Positions 19,885-28,422 of a DNA stretch of 40,965 nucleotides are shown here, piece after piece (position 1 is the first letter of the stretch; every line of letters begins with the position of its first letter). Under the pieces are notes generated by a model. It saw only the letters and a program-made list of their open reading frames with translations, was not told where the DNA came from and did no database searches. The stretch covers positions 1 through 40,965 of the forward strand of contig CALZJD010000005.1 of the NCBI GenBank assembly GCA_945787795.1. The letters run 5' to 3'. A program made the translations under genes and the position numbers. This DNA is from Thermodesulfovibrionia bacterium. GTDB lineage: Bacteria; Nitrospirota; Thermodesulfovibrionia; UBA6902.

Positions 19885-20432
19885 TGGTTTCGAATTCCGA
19901 ATGAGTATAGTTTCTTTTCTTCTAAACGCATTTAAATAATAGACACAGCTCCGCTTTCTCAGTTACAATCGCAGTAATGAAAATCCCCTTCTCCTGCCTG
20001 GCAATTTAGTTTATAGATGGGCTAGCGAACTTCCTTCATGAATGTTCTAGTAAATTATGATGAAGTCTAAATTTTTTCCGATTTTTTCTGAAATATTAAT
20101 ATATTAAGAGGGGCTAGCGATTAAATATTTTATAACTATCAACTTACATATATAAATGTTCTTTGATCAATTCAGATATTGCCGGATAAAAGAAAGAACA
20201 TAGTTAATATTGTAATAATAATATACATATTAATGGTTTGACTATCAGATAAACCTGAACTGTTTGTAGGGTTATCCTTACGTATTGTGTGGAGAATACC
20301 TGAAAATAATAAGTGAGTAAAAAATTTACGGAGATTAATCGGTAATTGACTGATTGTTTAAAATATTAATACCATGATTCAATACGTATCGGTAATCTGT
20401 TAATAGGAATGTGGAATTGAATTTTTTTGTCG

Positions 20433-20483
20433 TTATTTTGGCATTTGATATATGATATTTTGGATTTATTATGATTATTTTGG
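20433..20483 (+). promoter_or_regulatory. Three ATTTTGG direct repeats ~20-22 bp apart upstream of fdhD
   Basis: ATTTTGG at 20435, 20457 and 20477; fdhD starts at 20530. Confidence 0.35.
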
Positions 20484-20529
20484 TATCTTAACGGTATATC
20501 CCATACCCGTTTAGCATGAGGTTTCTTTC

Positions 20530-21291
20530 ATGAACGGCTTCATAAAGAAAAACATAATCAAAATTACTGAATCCCACAACAACACTGTTGAAGACGCTGT
20601 TGCGGAAGAAAAGAAAATCAGAATTTCGGTAAACGGCAGGGAAGTTCTGAGTTTATACTGCAGCCCGATTATGGTCAGGGAGCTTGTCGCCGGCCTCTTT
20701 ATGACAGAAGGGATTATCAAAGGAAGCTGGTGTGCCGACCGAATGAGCATTCAGTACGATGAAGATATACTTGTTGATATTCCCGCAGAAGGAGAAGTAT
20801 CTATTGAAGGCAGTGCCCGGACTTCGGGCTGTGTGGGCGGCATTACATTTGACAGGTCTGAATATAGTGAAACAATCGGGGAAGGCATAACGATAGAAAA
20901 AGATGTGCTCAGGGAACTCTTCCATGACTTCCAGAAAAGGTCTGACCTGTATAACACGACCGGATGCATTCATAGCGCTGCTGTGTCAGACGGCAGGCAC
21001 ATCCTTGTTGTTGGAGAAGATATCGGGAGACATAATGCTGTTGACAAGGTCACGGGTTACTGCTTCCTTGAAGAAATCTCGTTACAGGACAAGATAATAC
21101 TGGTAAGCGGAAGGCTTTCATCAGAAATGGCCACCAAGTGCGCCAGGTGGGGGATACCCATAGTCGTAAGCCGTGCGGCCCCTACAGCCCTTGCCATAAA
21201 CATAGCTGAAAAGCGGGGAATCACCATGGTCGGTTTTATGAGAGGGAAAAGGTTAAATATCTATACGCATCCGGAGCGAATTGTCAGATAG
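20530..21291 (+). CDS. fdhD: Formate dehydrogenase accessory sulfurtransferase FdhD
   Basis: 253 aa; SPIMVRELVAGLFMTEGII, TTGCIHSAAV, VGEDIGRHNAVDKVTGYCF, SGRLSSEMATKCARWGIPIVVSRAAPTALAINIA. Confidence 0.92.
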   Translation: MNGFIKKNIIKITESHNNTVEDAVAEEKKIRISVNGREVLSLYCSPIMVRELVAGLFMTEGIIKGSWCADRMSIQYDEDILVDIPAEGEVSIEGSARTSGCVGGITFDRSEYSETIGEGITIEKDVLRELFHDFQKRSDLYNTTGCIHSAAVSDGRHILVVGEDIGRHNAVDKVTGYCFLEEISLQDKIILVSGRLSSEMATKCARWGIPIVVSRAAPTALAINIAEKRGITMVGFMRGKRLNIYTHPERIVR

Positions 21292-21315
21292 AGTGTGTCT
21301 AAACTGCCTTTTTTT

Positions 21316-21428
21316 GTCATGCCCGAAATCTGTAATCGGGCATCCAGAACCTATTGAAAAGGCTGGATTCTCGATGCGAGTCTTCGCGAGAGTCGCTTCG
21401 ACCGGTTTAAGTACTGCCGGAATGACAG
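21316..21428. repeat. Imperfect palindromic intergenic repeat (REP-like)
   Basis: gtcatgcccg...cgggcatccag and ctggattc...gccggaatgacag. Confidence 0.5.
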
Positions 21429-21458
21429 AGTTGAGGAATTGCTACACAATCCTATATT

Positions 21459-21665
21459 TTAAAAACAGCCCAGTTCACACTTTACAATTTTTATTTTAAG
21501 TCTGTCCGCTATTATTCCGGCCATTTTATAAGTAGTATCAGCTTCTTCTGCGATTTTCCTTAGTCCTGAGCAGGTTATTTTTCCATCGGTGACTGAATCT
21601 TTAAGCCGCTCTTCTACTATTTTTTTCTTATTCATAATTAACTTCGTTCCAATGGCTGCCTGCAA
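21459..21665 (-). CDS. Small conserved-looking protein ending CELGCF
   Basis: 68-aa ORF KIAEEADTTYKMAGIIADRLKIKIVKCELGCF; likely true start at the MNKKK Met; beside fdhD. Confidence 0.5.
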   Translation of the reverse strand: MQAAIGTKLIMNKKKIVEERLKDSVTDGKITCSGLRKIAEEADTTYKMAGIIADRLKIKIVKCELGCF

Positions 21666-21902
21666 ACGATATGTTCAATGTGGTTTAAAGTCTTTATTTG
21701 CTGATTATAACAATCTTAAACTACCCTTGAACAACTGTTGAGCCAATTTGAATTATGTCGATAAAGAATATTAACAAAAGGCAATTTAAAATGCCAAACC
21801 CATCATTTTTCTATTGCTATCCCGGAAATAATAAAAATATTAGCTCTGATTATACATACGTAATGTGGATTAGATCATTTATTACATAAAATTTTAGTGA
21901 GT

Positions 21903-21923
21903 TATCGAAGTTGAACTTCGATA
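21903..21923. promoter_or_regulatory. Perfect 21-bp palindrome TATCGAAGTTGAACTTCGATA
   Basis: Direct reading; near-identical site at 36046..36066. Confidence 0.6.
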
Positions 21924-21929
21924 TATTTC

Positions 21930-21950
21930 AAGGTCACACATTTTGACCTT
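21930..21950. promoter_or_regulatory. Inverted repeat AAGGTCA-N7-TGACCTT
   Basis: Perfect 7-bp arms, 6 bp after the preceding palindrome. Confidence 0.4.
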
Positions 21951-22140
21951 AGATCGGATTTGTAAGAGATGATAACATTGCAGGCCTGAACCGCAAATCC
22001 ATCTCTTTATGAACAGTTTTTTATTGATTTTTTAATAACTCCAGCCTAATATAGAAAGGACATTACATGTGATGACACAGCCACAATAACACATGAGAAT
22101 ACGAAATGATAACCGTATACTTCTTCATGATTAGGTACTG

Positions 22141-22413
22141 ATGAGAAAACGGCAGAAAATTATTCTTATTTTTTATATGTATATGGTTATTTTATTGGGA
22201 TTTATCTATGTTCCTTATGATGTGTATTACCCTAATGGTGCGAAAAAATTTGTGGGACATCACCTCAGAGTTCGGTTGTTTGAACTCGTTCCATGGGAAA
22301 AGAAGGTATGGGGACAAACGGCTATAGATGCGAATTTGATTATCGCTGAGATATTAGCCATTACTGCTGTTACGGTGGTTATTTTTATTTTATTTAAGAG
22401 AGATGAACCGTAA
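22141..22413 (+). CDS. Small membrane protein (two predicted TM segments)
   Basis: 90 aa; IILIFYMYMVILLGFIYV and LIIAEILAITAVTVVIFILF. Confidence 0.6.
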   Translation: MRKRQKIILIFYMYMVILLGFIYVPYDVYYPNGAKKFVGHHLRVRLFELVPWEKKVWGQTAIDANLIIAEILAITAVTVVIFILFKRDEP

Positions 22414-22534
22414 TTGATATTATCACATATGCCCGTGCTGCAGCTAATCTATCACTACAATCAACATGGGTATTATTATGGTCATCCAGATCGTGGCTCG
22501 TGGCTTCCACTAATACTTTTTTTACTTTATTCAT
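22394..22534 (-). CDS. Small ORF with strong Shine-Dalgarno (46 aa)
   Basis: aaaaaggagggtactATG -> MNKVKKVLVEATSHDLDDHNNTHVDCSDRLAAARAYVIISITVHLS*; below the 60-aa cutoff of the track. Confidence 0.35.
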   Translation of the reverse strand: MNKVKKVLVEATSHDLDDHNNTHVDCSDRLAAARAYVIISITVHLS

Positions 22535-22730
22535 AGTACCCTCCTTTTTTTACACAAGTAAAATAATATATGCAATTTTGCTACCAGGAGAATCTTAAAG
22601 GTTAAAACGCCTTTTTATCATTAATATCAATAAGTTGCCATAATGATATTGATAGTCGTGGTTTATGCTGATATGTGACAATGCACAGAATTGTGCCATT
22701 ATGACAGGCTATTTACATGTAATTTTTAGT

Positions 22731-23537
22731 CTATGAGCAACTGCTGTTCAGACATGATGCTCCGGTACCTCCTGCACATACTTCATCAAACAGTATTTTA
22801 TTTCCCTTTTCAGAAATGCCGAGTGTATGAATCTCCTTCTTCAACATATCACACGTTCCATTTCCACCGAGGTATCCGTTGACTCTGGCAACTGCAGTAG
22901 AGGAGAGCAGTCCTTTAAATGAAGGATATATGGTATTTAATTCCTCCATCAGTCCCCTGTTTCCCCGCAGCATATGCTTTTGATGGTAATCTTCGGCAAG
23001 ATAAAATTCTGTCAATGGCAATATGTCGGTCCTTATCCTTTCTTGTATCGATGAAGCAAGAAGTTCTATGGAATGTTCAGCAATGCTTTTCTGTTTATCA
23101 TCATGGTACAGGATTGCCTTTCTGTACTGCCGTGACCAGGGGGGTGATGTCGGGTCGTGGCTGTCCCAGAATATATCAAGCAACTCTTTATAGGAAAGCA
23201 TTCCCGGGTCGTAATCTATTTGTATCACCTCTGAGTGATTACCCAGATTATGATATGTCGGATGAGCTGACGATCCCCCTGCGTATCCTACACGGGTACG
23301 AACAACTCCGGGCATACTCCCGAACCGGGAGTCAGGACCCCAGAATCACCCCAATGCAAATGTTGCTGTTTCTATTACTGCCGGTATAATTTTATCTATT
23401 AGCGGATGAACTGCATGTATCGAATCCGGATGTTCTGTTTTCATTATGGTATTGCCTCTTTTGTCTTCCATGAGAATCACTACTCCCAGTATAAGGGGTA
23501 ACGATATCAAGGTTATAAGTCTTAATCTGAAGTTCAT
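22731..23537 (-). CDS. msrA: Peptide methionine sulfoxide reductase MsrA, putative selenoprotein read through UGA at 23346..23348; N-terminal signal/anchor
   Basis: ORFs 23346..23537 and 22731..23315 are in the same frame, separated by TGA + 10 sense codons: ...IETATFALG-U-FWGPDSRFGS-MPGVVRTRVGYAGGSSAHPTYHNLGNHSEVIQIDYDP...; GCFWG is the canonical MsrA active site, with Cys replaced by TGA; 268 aa. Confidence 0.85.
23316..23348 (-). promoter_or_regulatory. UGA codon plus candidate bacterial SECIS hairpin
   Basis: Minus strand: TGA TTCTGGGGTCCTG ACTCCCG-GTT-CGGGAGT; 7-bp perfect stem, apical loop starting with G about 20 nt after UGA. Confidence 0.7.
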
Positions 23538-24166
23538 TACATACCCTTCTTTTTTTCCCTCATATCATCAGGCATGGTTTGATGCTGGATATTATCCTTC
23601 ATGTCTTTACTTTCAAATAGCATCAGATATTTCCCGTATCCCTCTTCTTCGAGTTTTTTTACTGGGATGAAGCGCAGAGATGCCGAATTCATACAGTAGC
23701 GAAGTCCGGTAGGTTCAGGACCGTCATCAAACACATGGCCGAGGTGGGAATCTGCATATCTGCTTCGCACTTCTGTCCTTGTCCTGAAAAAGCCTCTGTC
23801 CTCTTTTTCAACTATGTTTTCAGGTTCAAGAGGTCTGGTGAAACTTGGCCAGCCTGTTCCTGACTTATACTTGTCCAGAGAACTGAAGAGAGGTTCTCCT
23901 GAAACGATATCAACATATATCCCCGGTTTTTTATTGTCCCAGTATTCGTTGTCAAAGGCCCGTTCCGTATCATCTTTCTGGGTCACCTTGTATTGCAGCG
24001 GTGTCAGATTTTTCTTTATTTCATCTGGTGAAGGTTTCATGTACGTTTTCTCCGACATTTTCTGTGCAGAAACGTCCATGTCTGAGGTGTATGCATTGGT
24101 CATAGCGATACACAGGAGAACGATCAGCAGTGTATTTATTAAAATTTTCATATTGAACATATCCAC
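23537..24166 (-). CDS. msrB: Peptide methionine sulfoxide reductase MsrB, exported
   Basis: 209 aa; signal-like [74 protein letters not shown] stop/start overlap with msrA. Confidence 0.93.
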   Translation of the reverse strand: MDMFNMKILINTLLIVLLCIAMTNAYTSDMDVSAQKMSEKTYMKPSPDEIKKNLTPLQYKVTQKDDTERAFDNEYWDNKKPGIYVDIVSGEPLFSSLDKYKSGTGWPSFTRPLEPENIVEKEDRGFFRTRTEVRSRYADSHLGHVFDDGPEPTGLRYCMNSASLRFIPVKKLEEEGYGKYLMLFESKDMKDNIQHQTMPDDMREKKKGM

Positions 24167-24238
24167 CTCCTGAAATCACCTGTTTGACAGGAAAGGTGAG
24201 ACATTGCCCCACCTTCCCTTTCTCTACTCATATTATTG

Positions 24239-24934
24239 TCAATCATCCTCCTCTTTGTCATCATCATGATAACTGCCAACCCTCTCAATGACTATCCGGG
24301 CAACAGGATTTCTCCAGTCATAAATATTGTCCAGGAGACTTCCTATTCCATGGATTCCCGGGTGGATGTGAACATATCCTTCTCCATCTTCAACACTGAG
24401 GGCATCTCCATCACACACCGGACCGGGGATGTTGGCGCACAATTCATCATTTATCTCAGTTCCGGCGTCGTATGCAGGTGACACATACATTACTGATCTG
24501 TGACCCCTGGGCGCCTTTACGCCATTCAGCGCGAAAAAACCGTCGTTTGTCGGTATCAACATGGCAGCAAGGCTAATATGGCGAAATCCTCCTGTACGTT
24601 CAAGCTTCACCACTGTAGAATCACCGGGCATAAGAAGACCTTCAGATGTTGCTATTTCTGCAACTCTCGGATTGCCTGCCATCATCGTGGATAAAGGCTC
24701 GGTATTTCCTGACTCTGCCAGTATCCCGAGCGACTTGCTTGCGGGCGATCCCGGGGTAAACAGACTGACACCTTTTTTATGGTTCAGTACTATGGTCGGC
24801 GTAAACGTCTGGTTGCTCGTCATATTCGTTATGGTTACTTTATAATAACCTCCATACCTGTCAGCATAACCATTTGTGATGAGTAAAGTTAATGCCATCA
24901 AGCACCCAATAATTATCAATACTTTCTGTTTCAT
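24239..24934 (-). CDS. Exported spondin-domain protein
   Basis: 231 aa; signal peptide, then YYKVTITNMTSNQTFTPTIVLNHKKGVSLFTPGSPAS..LGILAESGNTEPL typical of bacterial Spondin_N proteins. Confidence 0.75.
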   Translation of the reverse strand: MKQKVLIIIGCLMALTLLITNGYADRYGGYYKVTITNMTSNQTFTPTIVLNHKKGVSLFTPGSPASKSLGILAESGNTEPLSTMMAGNPRVAEIATSEGLLMPGDSTVVKLERTGGFRHISLAAMLIPTNDGFFALNGVKAPRGHRSVMYVSPAYDAGTEINDELCANIPGPVCDGDALSVEDGEGYVHIHPGIHGIGSLLDNIYDWRNPVARIVIERVGSYHDDDKEEDD

Positions 24935-25132
24935 TTGTCTCCCTCCTTTACATTCAATATACAGGCGTATTATAAATTAATATTTCAAGACCCCCTTTCA
25001 TTTCATTTGCCTGCTTATCAGGAGATAGTGAACAGTGTCAATACAGAGTCTCTATCCCCTGTTGATTAAGAGGATAACAGGAGAAGATCACGAGTTTATC
25101 ACGAAAATATAACGTTTATGTCACAACAAAAA

Positions 25133-25305
25133 GTTCAACAATTGTTCAAAATAGTTCAAAGTTAGTTCAAGATTGTAATAAACTGACCTGCAACAAGGAG
25201 GCAGGGCATACATTTTGGAATTAATAAATAGGGAAAGAACAATTGTTGAACCACTATTGAACTACTATTGAACCACTTTTGAACTACTATTGAACAATGT
25301 TGAAC
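25133..25305. repeat. Phased array of GTTCAA (x4) and inverted TTGAAC (x6) at 10-11-bp period
   Basis: GTTCAA at 25133, 25144, 25154, 25165; TTGAAC at 25246, 25257, 25268, 25279, 25290, 25300. Confidence 0.9.
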
Positions 25306-25312
25306 AGTTGTT

Positions 25313-26791
25313 TTATTTATAAACCGGCAGGTGAAAGGTAAATGTAGTCCCTGAATTCTGCACGCTCGTTACCTCGATAGACGTCCCGTGCAATTCCAGG
25401 ATTTTTTTTGTCACGGCAAGACCCAGCCCTGAATGAGAAGACTTGCCCTTTCTGCTTCTGTCAGTCTGATAGAACCGGTCGAATATGCGGGGAAGTGCAT
25501 GCTCAGGTATGCCGCAGCCTGTATCACTTACCTGTACAGTGATTTTTTCCTGATCATGGTCAGTCAGCACGATGCTGATAGATCCTTCTTCAGGTGTGTA
25601 ACGAAGCGCATTGTCCAGCAGGTTTTCCATGACCCGCTCGATCATCGCTATATCAGCATAGGCAAACGGTATTTCCTTTCCGATATTTGTCACGATGTTG
25701 ATCTTCCGTTCCCTGGCGGTTAACGCAAATTTCTGTACGATATCCTGTACCAGCTCACTCAGGCTGAACGGTTCTGCATGTACGACCATGTCATCTGCCT
25801 CAAGTTTGGCAAGTTCAAAAAGATCACTGATTAATTTGCTGAGACGCTCACAATGGCTGACCGCTATTTTTAGATAGTTTCTCCGCTCCTCTGATGACAG
25901 GCTCTCATCTTTTAACAGAAGGGTCTCAATATATCCCTGCATGGTTGCCAGAGGCGTCCGCAGGTCATGTGATACATTTGCTACCAGCTCACGTCTCATT
26001 GCGTCAGACTTCTCCAGTTTATCCATCTGGGAGTTGATTCTTTCTGTCATTTGCCAGAATGTCAGGCCGAGCCTGTCTATTTCATCATGCATGCTCTCAT
26101 GGCCGCTTAACGGTAGATGATGTTCCTGCAGAGGCATGCCGCTTTCATATTTTTCCATAACAGCTGCAAGGCGTTTTAACCGCCGTGTCAGAAATGCAAA
26201 GATAATCAATCCGGCTATCAATGCAACGATAAGGCTTATCGCTATTACCCGGATACTGAGCTGGAGAATATAACTCCCCTGGATTTTCTGAATGATAGTG
26301 TCATATGTCTCACCACCCAGAATTACGTACAGATATCCTTCAAGTCTGTCTTCCGGTTTAATAGGAGCAGCAGTAAAAACCTTTTTCCCGTTTGCATCCC
26401 GCGGATCATCGCCGAGCAGAGGCAGGGGAACCTGCCCGCTGATCATTTGTTTTACAGGCACAAGATCAACTCTCTTACGTTTTACCCTGCCGGGCTCTGC
26501 AGAAAAAGCAAGGATGCTGCCCTCGCGGTCAAGGAGGTAAATCTCAATACTTGGATTTATCACCATGAGCATATGAAATATTTCCTTGAGAGCTTCCTGA
26601 TTGACCTGATTGTCCTGCAGAATAATTTGTTCAGCTACGATGAGACCGGCAAGTTCCCGGTTGAGCTTCTGGTTAACTTCCTGCTGATATTGCTCGGTTG
26701 CATAAACGCTGATAATAATAAAAGAGACCCCTATTAAAAAAAATAATCCGAGCAGCACAAGGGCCAGTTTTGCATACAGTGATCTCAGCAT
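25313..26791 (-). CDS. Membrane sensor histidine kinase (HAMP-HisKA-HATPase_c)
   Basis: 492 aa; two TM segments, H-box ELVANVSHDLRTPLATMQGYIETLL, N-box MENLLDNALRYTPEEGSI, DTGCGIPEHALPRIFDRFYQTD. Confidence 0.95.
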   Translation of the reverse strand: MLRSLYAKLALVLLGLFFLIGVSFIIISVYATEQYQQEVNQKLNRELAGLIVAEQIILQDNQVNQEALKEIFHMLMVINPSIEIYLLDREGSILAFSAEPGRVKRKRVDLVPVKQMISGQVPLPLLGDDPRDANGKKVFTAAPIKPEDRLEGYLYVILGGETYDTIIQKIQGSYILQLSIRVIAISLIVALIAGLIIFAFLTRRLKRLAAVMEKYESGMPLQEHHLPLSGHESMHDEIDRLGLTFWQMTERINSQMDKLEKSDAMRRELVANVSHDLRTPLATMQGYIETLLLKDESLSSEERRNYLKIAVSHCERLSKLISDLFELAKLEADDMVVHAEPFSLSELVQDIVQKFALTARERKINIVTNIGKEIPFAYADIAMIERVMENLLDNALRYTPEEGSISIVLTDHDQEKITVQVSDTGCGIPEHALPRIFDRFYQTDRSRKGKSSHSGLGLAVTKKILELHGTSIEVTSVQNSGTTFTFHLPVYK

Positions 26792-27507
26792 CAGTCACCT
26801 TCCCGGCTGAAGTCGGCAAATTTATATCCAACTCCCCAGACCGTGAGGATATAGCGCGGCTGGGCCGGGTTTTCTTCTATCTTGGAACGAAGGCGGTTAA
26901 TATGAGAGTTGACGGTATGCTCATACCCTTCATGACTGTATCCCCACACCAGGTCCAGTAATTGCGACCGTGTATAGACCCGTCCCGGATGCTGTGCAAA
27001 ATGTAACAGCAGGTCAAATTCCTTCATCGTTACATCAATCGGTTTGCCATCAAGCGTCACACTCCGCTTTTCAATGTCTATTTCCATATCCCCTGCAAGG
27101 ATATTATCAGGCACCTCTTCAGTTTCATGATTCTTCATCTTGTCCACCCGCCGGATTATTGCTTTTACTCTTGCCATAAGTTCCATAATGCTGAACGGTT
27201 TTGTCACGTAATCATCAGCCCCGATTTCAAGACCGATGACACGGTCCATTTCAGAGGATTTTGAAGTCAGCATCAATATGGGAACATAGGAGGATTTACT
27301 GCGCAGGCGTTTGCAGATTTCAAGGCCGTCAAGACCGGGCAGCATAAGGTCCAGAATGATAAGGTCATACTGGTCAGCTTCTGCCTTTGCAACACCAGAG
27401 ACACCATCAAGCGCAATGTCAACGATAAATGAAAGATCCCTCAGGTGCAGCTCAAGCAGTTGGGCGAGTTCCCTGTTGTCTTCGATGATCAGAATACTTT
27501 TTCCCAT
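26791..27507 (-). CDS. OmpR/PhoB-family response regulator
   Basis: 238 aa; SILIIEDNRELAQLLELHL, LIILDLMLPGLDGLEICKRLR, IGADDYVTKPFSIMEL; winged-helix C-terminus with RSQLLDLVWGYSHEGYEHTVNSHINRLRSKIE. Confidence 0.95.
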   Translation of the reverse strand: MGKSILIIEDNRELAQLLELHLRDLSFIVDIALDGVSGVAKAEADQYDLIILDLMLPGLDGLEICKRLRSKSSYVPILMLTSKSSEMDRVIGLEIGADDYVTKPFSIMELMARVKAIIRRVDKMKNHETEEVPDNILAGDMEIDIEKRSVTLDGKPIDVTMKEFDLLLHFAQHPGRVYTRSQLLDLVWGYSHEGYEHTVNSHINRLRSKIEENPAQPRYILTVWGVGYKFADFSREGD

Positions 27508-27586
27508 AGTAACAGACCTGTATCCTGTTTATATTACAATTTTATTATAATCATCAATTATCACAGAAAAGTCACGAAATAGAAAT

Positions 27587-27614
27587 GTAAGGGCACGTAG
27601 CAACGTGCCCCTAC
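27587..27614. repeat. 28-bp inverted repeat GTAAGGGCACGT-AGCA-ACGTGCCCCTAC
   Basis: 12-bp arms with one mismatch, between the RR and arginine-module genes. Confidence 0.5.
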
Positions 27615-27617
27615 GGG

Positions 27618-28415
27618 TTAGATCTGCAGCGTCAGGCATTTTGCGCTTCCCCCTGCCTTGATGAATTCCGAGAGGTTGGTTTCATGAATGCGGAATCCAC
27701 GATTAGTCAACAGCTTTACTGTCTCAGGGCAGCGATAATGCATGATGATATCTTTTCCAATAACTATGGCGTTGCAGACAAACCTGTTTGCTTCGTTTTT
27801 CGGTACAGGAATGGGATCAGGAATATTTTCTTCTATGACTTTCTGTCCGTACCTGTCAAACGCAGGGGGATAATACAGTACGGTTTTTGATGAGACAGGC
27901 GCGAAACAGGTATCAAGATGATAATATCTTTTCTTTGCAAGCTCAAGAGAAAGGACCTGTACCCCCAGTGTTTCTGCAATCAGGCTATGCGCCCTGATGT
28001 CTGATCTGAAGCGGTAAGCTGCAAAGAGTGTATTACCGACAAACAGGGCATCACCTGCTCCCTCAAAAAAAATATCAGGTGGCATTTCTATTACATTCAA
28101 TCCCTGCTTCTCAAACCATTTCCTGAAATGTTTTGCTTCTGCTTCACGTTCTTTATGTCGAAACCGGGAAAGAAAAACCCTGTTATGCACGGGCAAGCCT
28201 GCATTGGCCGTAAAAACCATATCAGGGAGCCCCTTCTCAGGCTTAATGAGATCGATCTCACAGTTTAATCCTGTAAGAATATCAAACAGGTTTTTCCACT
28301 GGCGGTCTGCCCTGGCAGGATCGCTTGGCCGGGTGAGCTTCATCCAGGGATTGATGACATACCGGATTGCGTATTGGTCCGGCGGACACATAAGGAGCTT
28401 TACTTTTTGATTATT
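27618..28415 (-). CDS. Amidinotransferase/DDAH-fold guanidino-group hydrolase (arginine dihydrolase ArgZ/AgrE-N-like)
   Basis: Likely start at MNNQKVKLLMCPPDQY (28415); PDMVFTANAGLPVHN, FFEGAGDALF, YYHLDTCFAPVS, catalytic-Cys motif AGGSAKCLTL. Confidence 0.8.
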   Translation of the reverse strand, partial: NNQKVKLLMCPPDQYAIRYVINPWMKLTRPSDPARADRQWKNLFDILTGLNCEIDLIKPEKGLPDMVFTANAGLPVHNRVFLSRFRHKEREAEAKHFRKWFEKQGLNVIEMPPDIFFEGAGDALFVGNTLFAAYRFRSDIRAHSLIAETLGVQVLSLELAKKRYYHLDTCFAPVSSKTVLYYPPAFDRYGQKVIEENIPDPIPVPKNEANRFVCNAIVIGKDIIMHYRCPETVKLLTNRGFRIHETNLSEFIKAGGSAKCLTLQI

Positions 28416-28422
28416 CATGAGA

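Noticed and set aside
23346-23348. Treating msrA as a simple nonsense pseudogene
   Set aside because: Not fully excluded, but TGA at exactly the catalytic Cys, intact frame on both sides, operon coupling and a SECIS-like hairpin favour recoding.
25133-25305. CRISPR array or plasmid-type iteron origin
   Set aside because: Repeat unit is only 6 bp at 10-11-bp spacing with no spacers; no replication initiator gene nearby; an OmpR-type operator is more economical.
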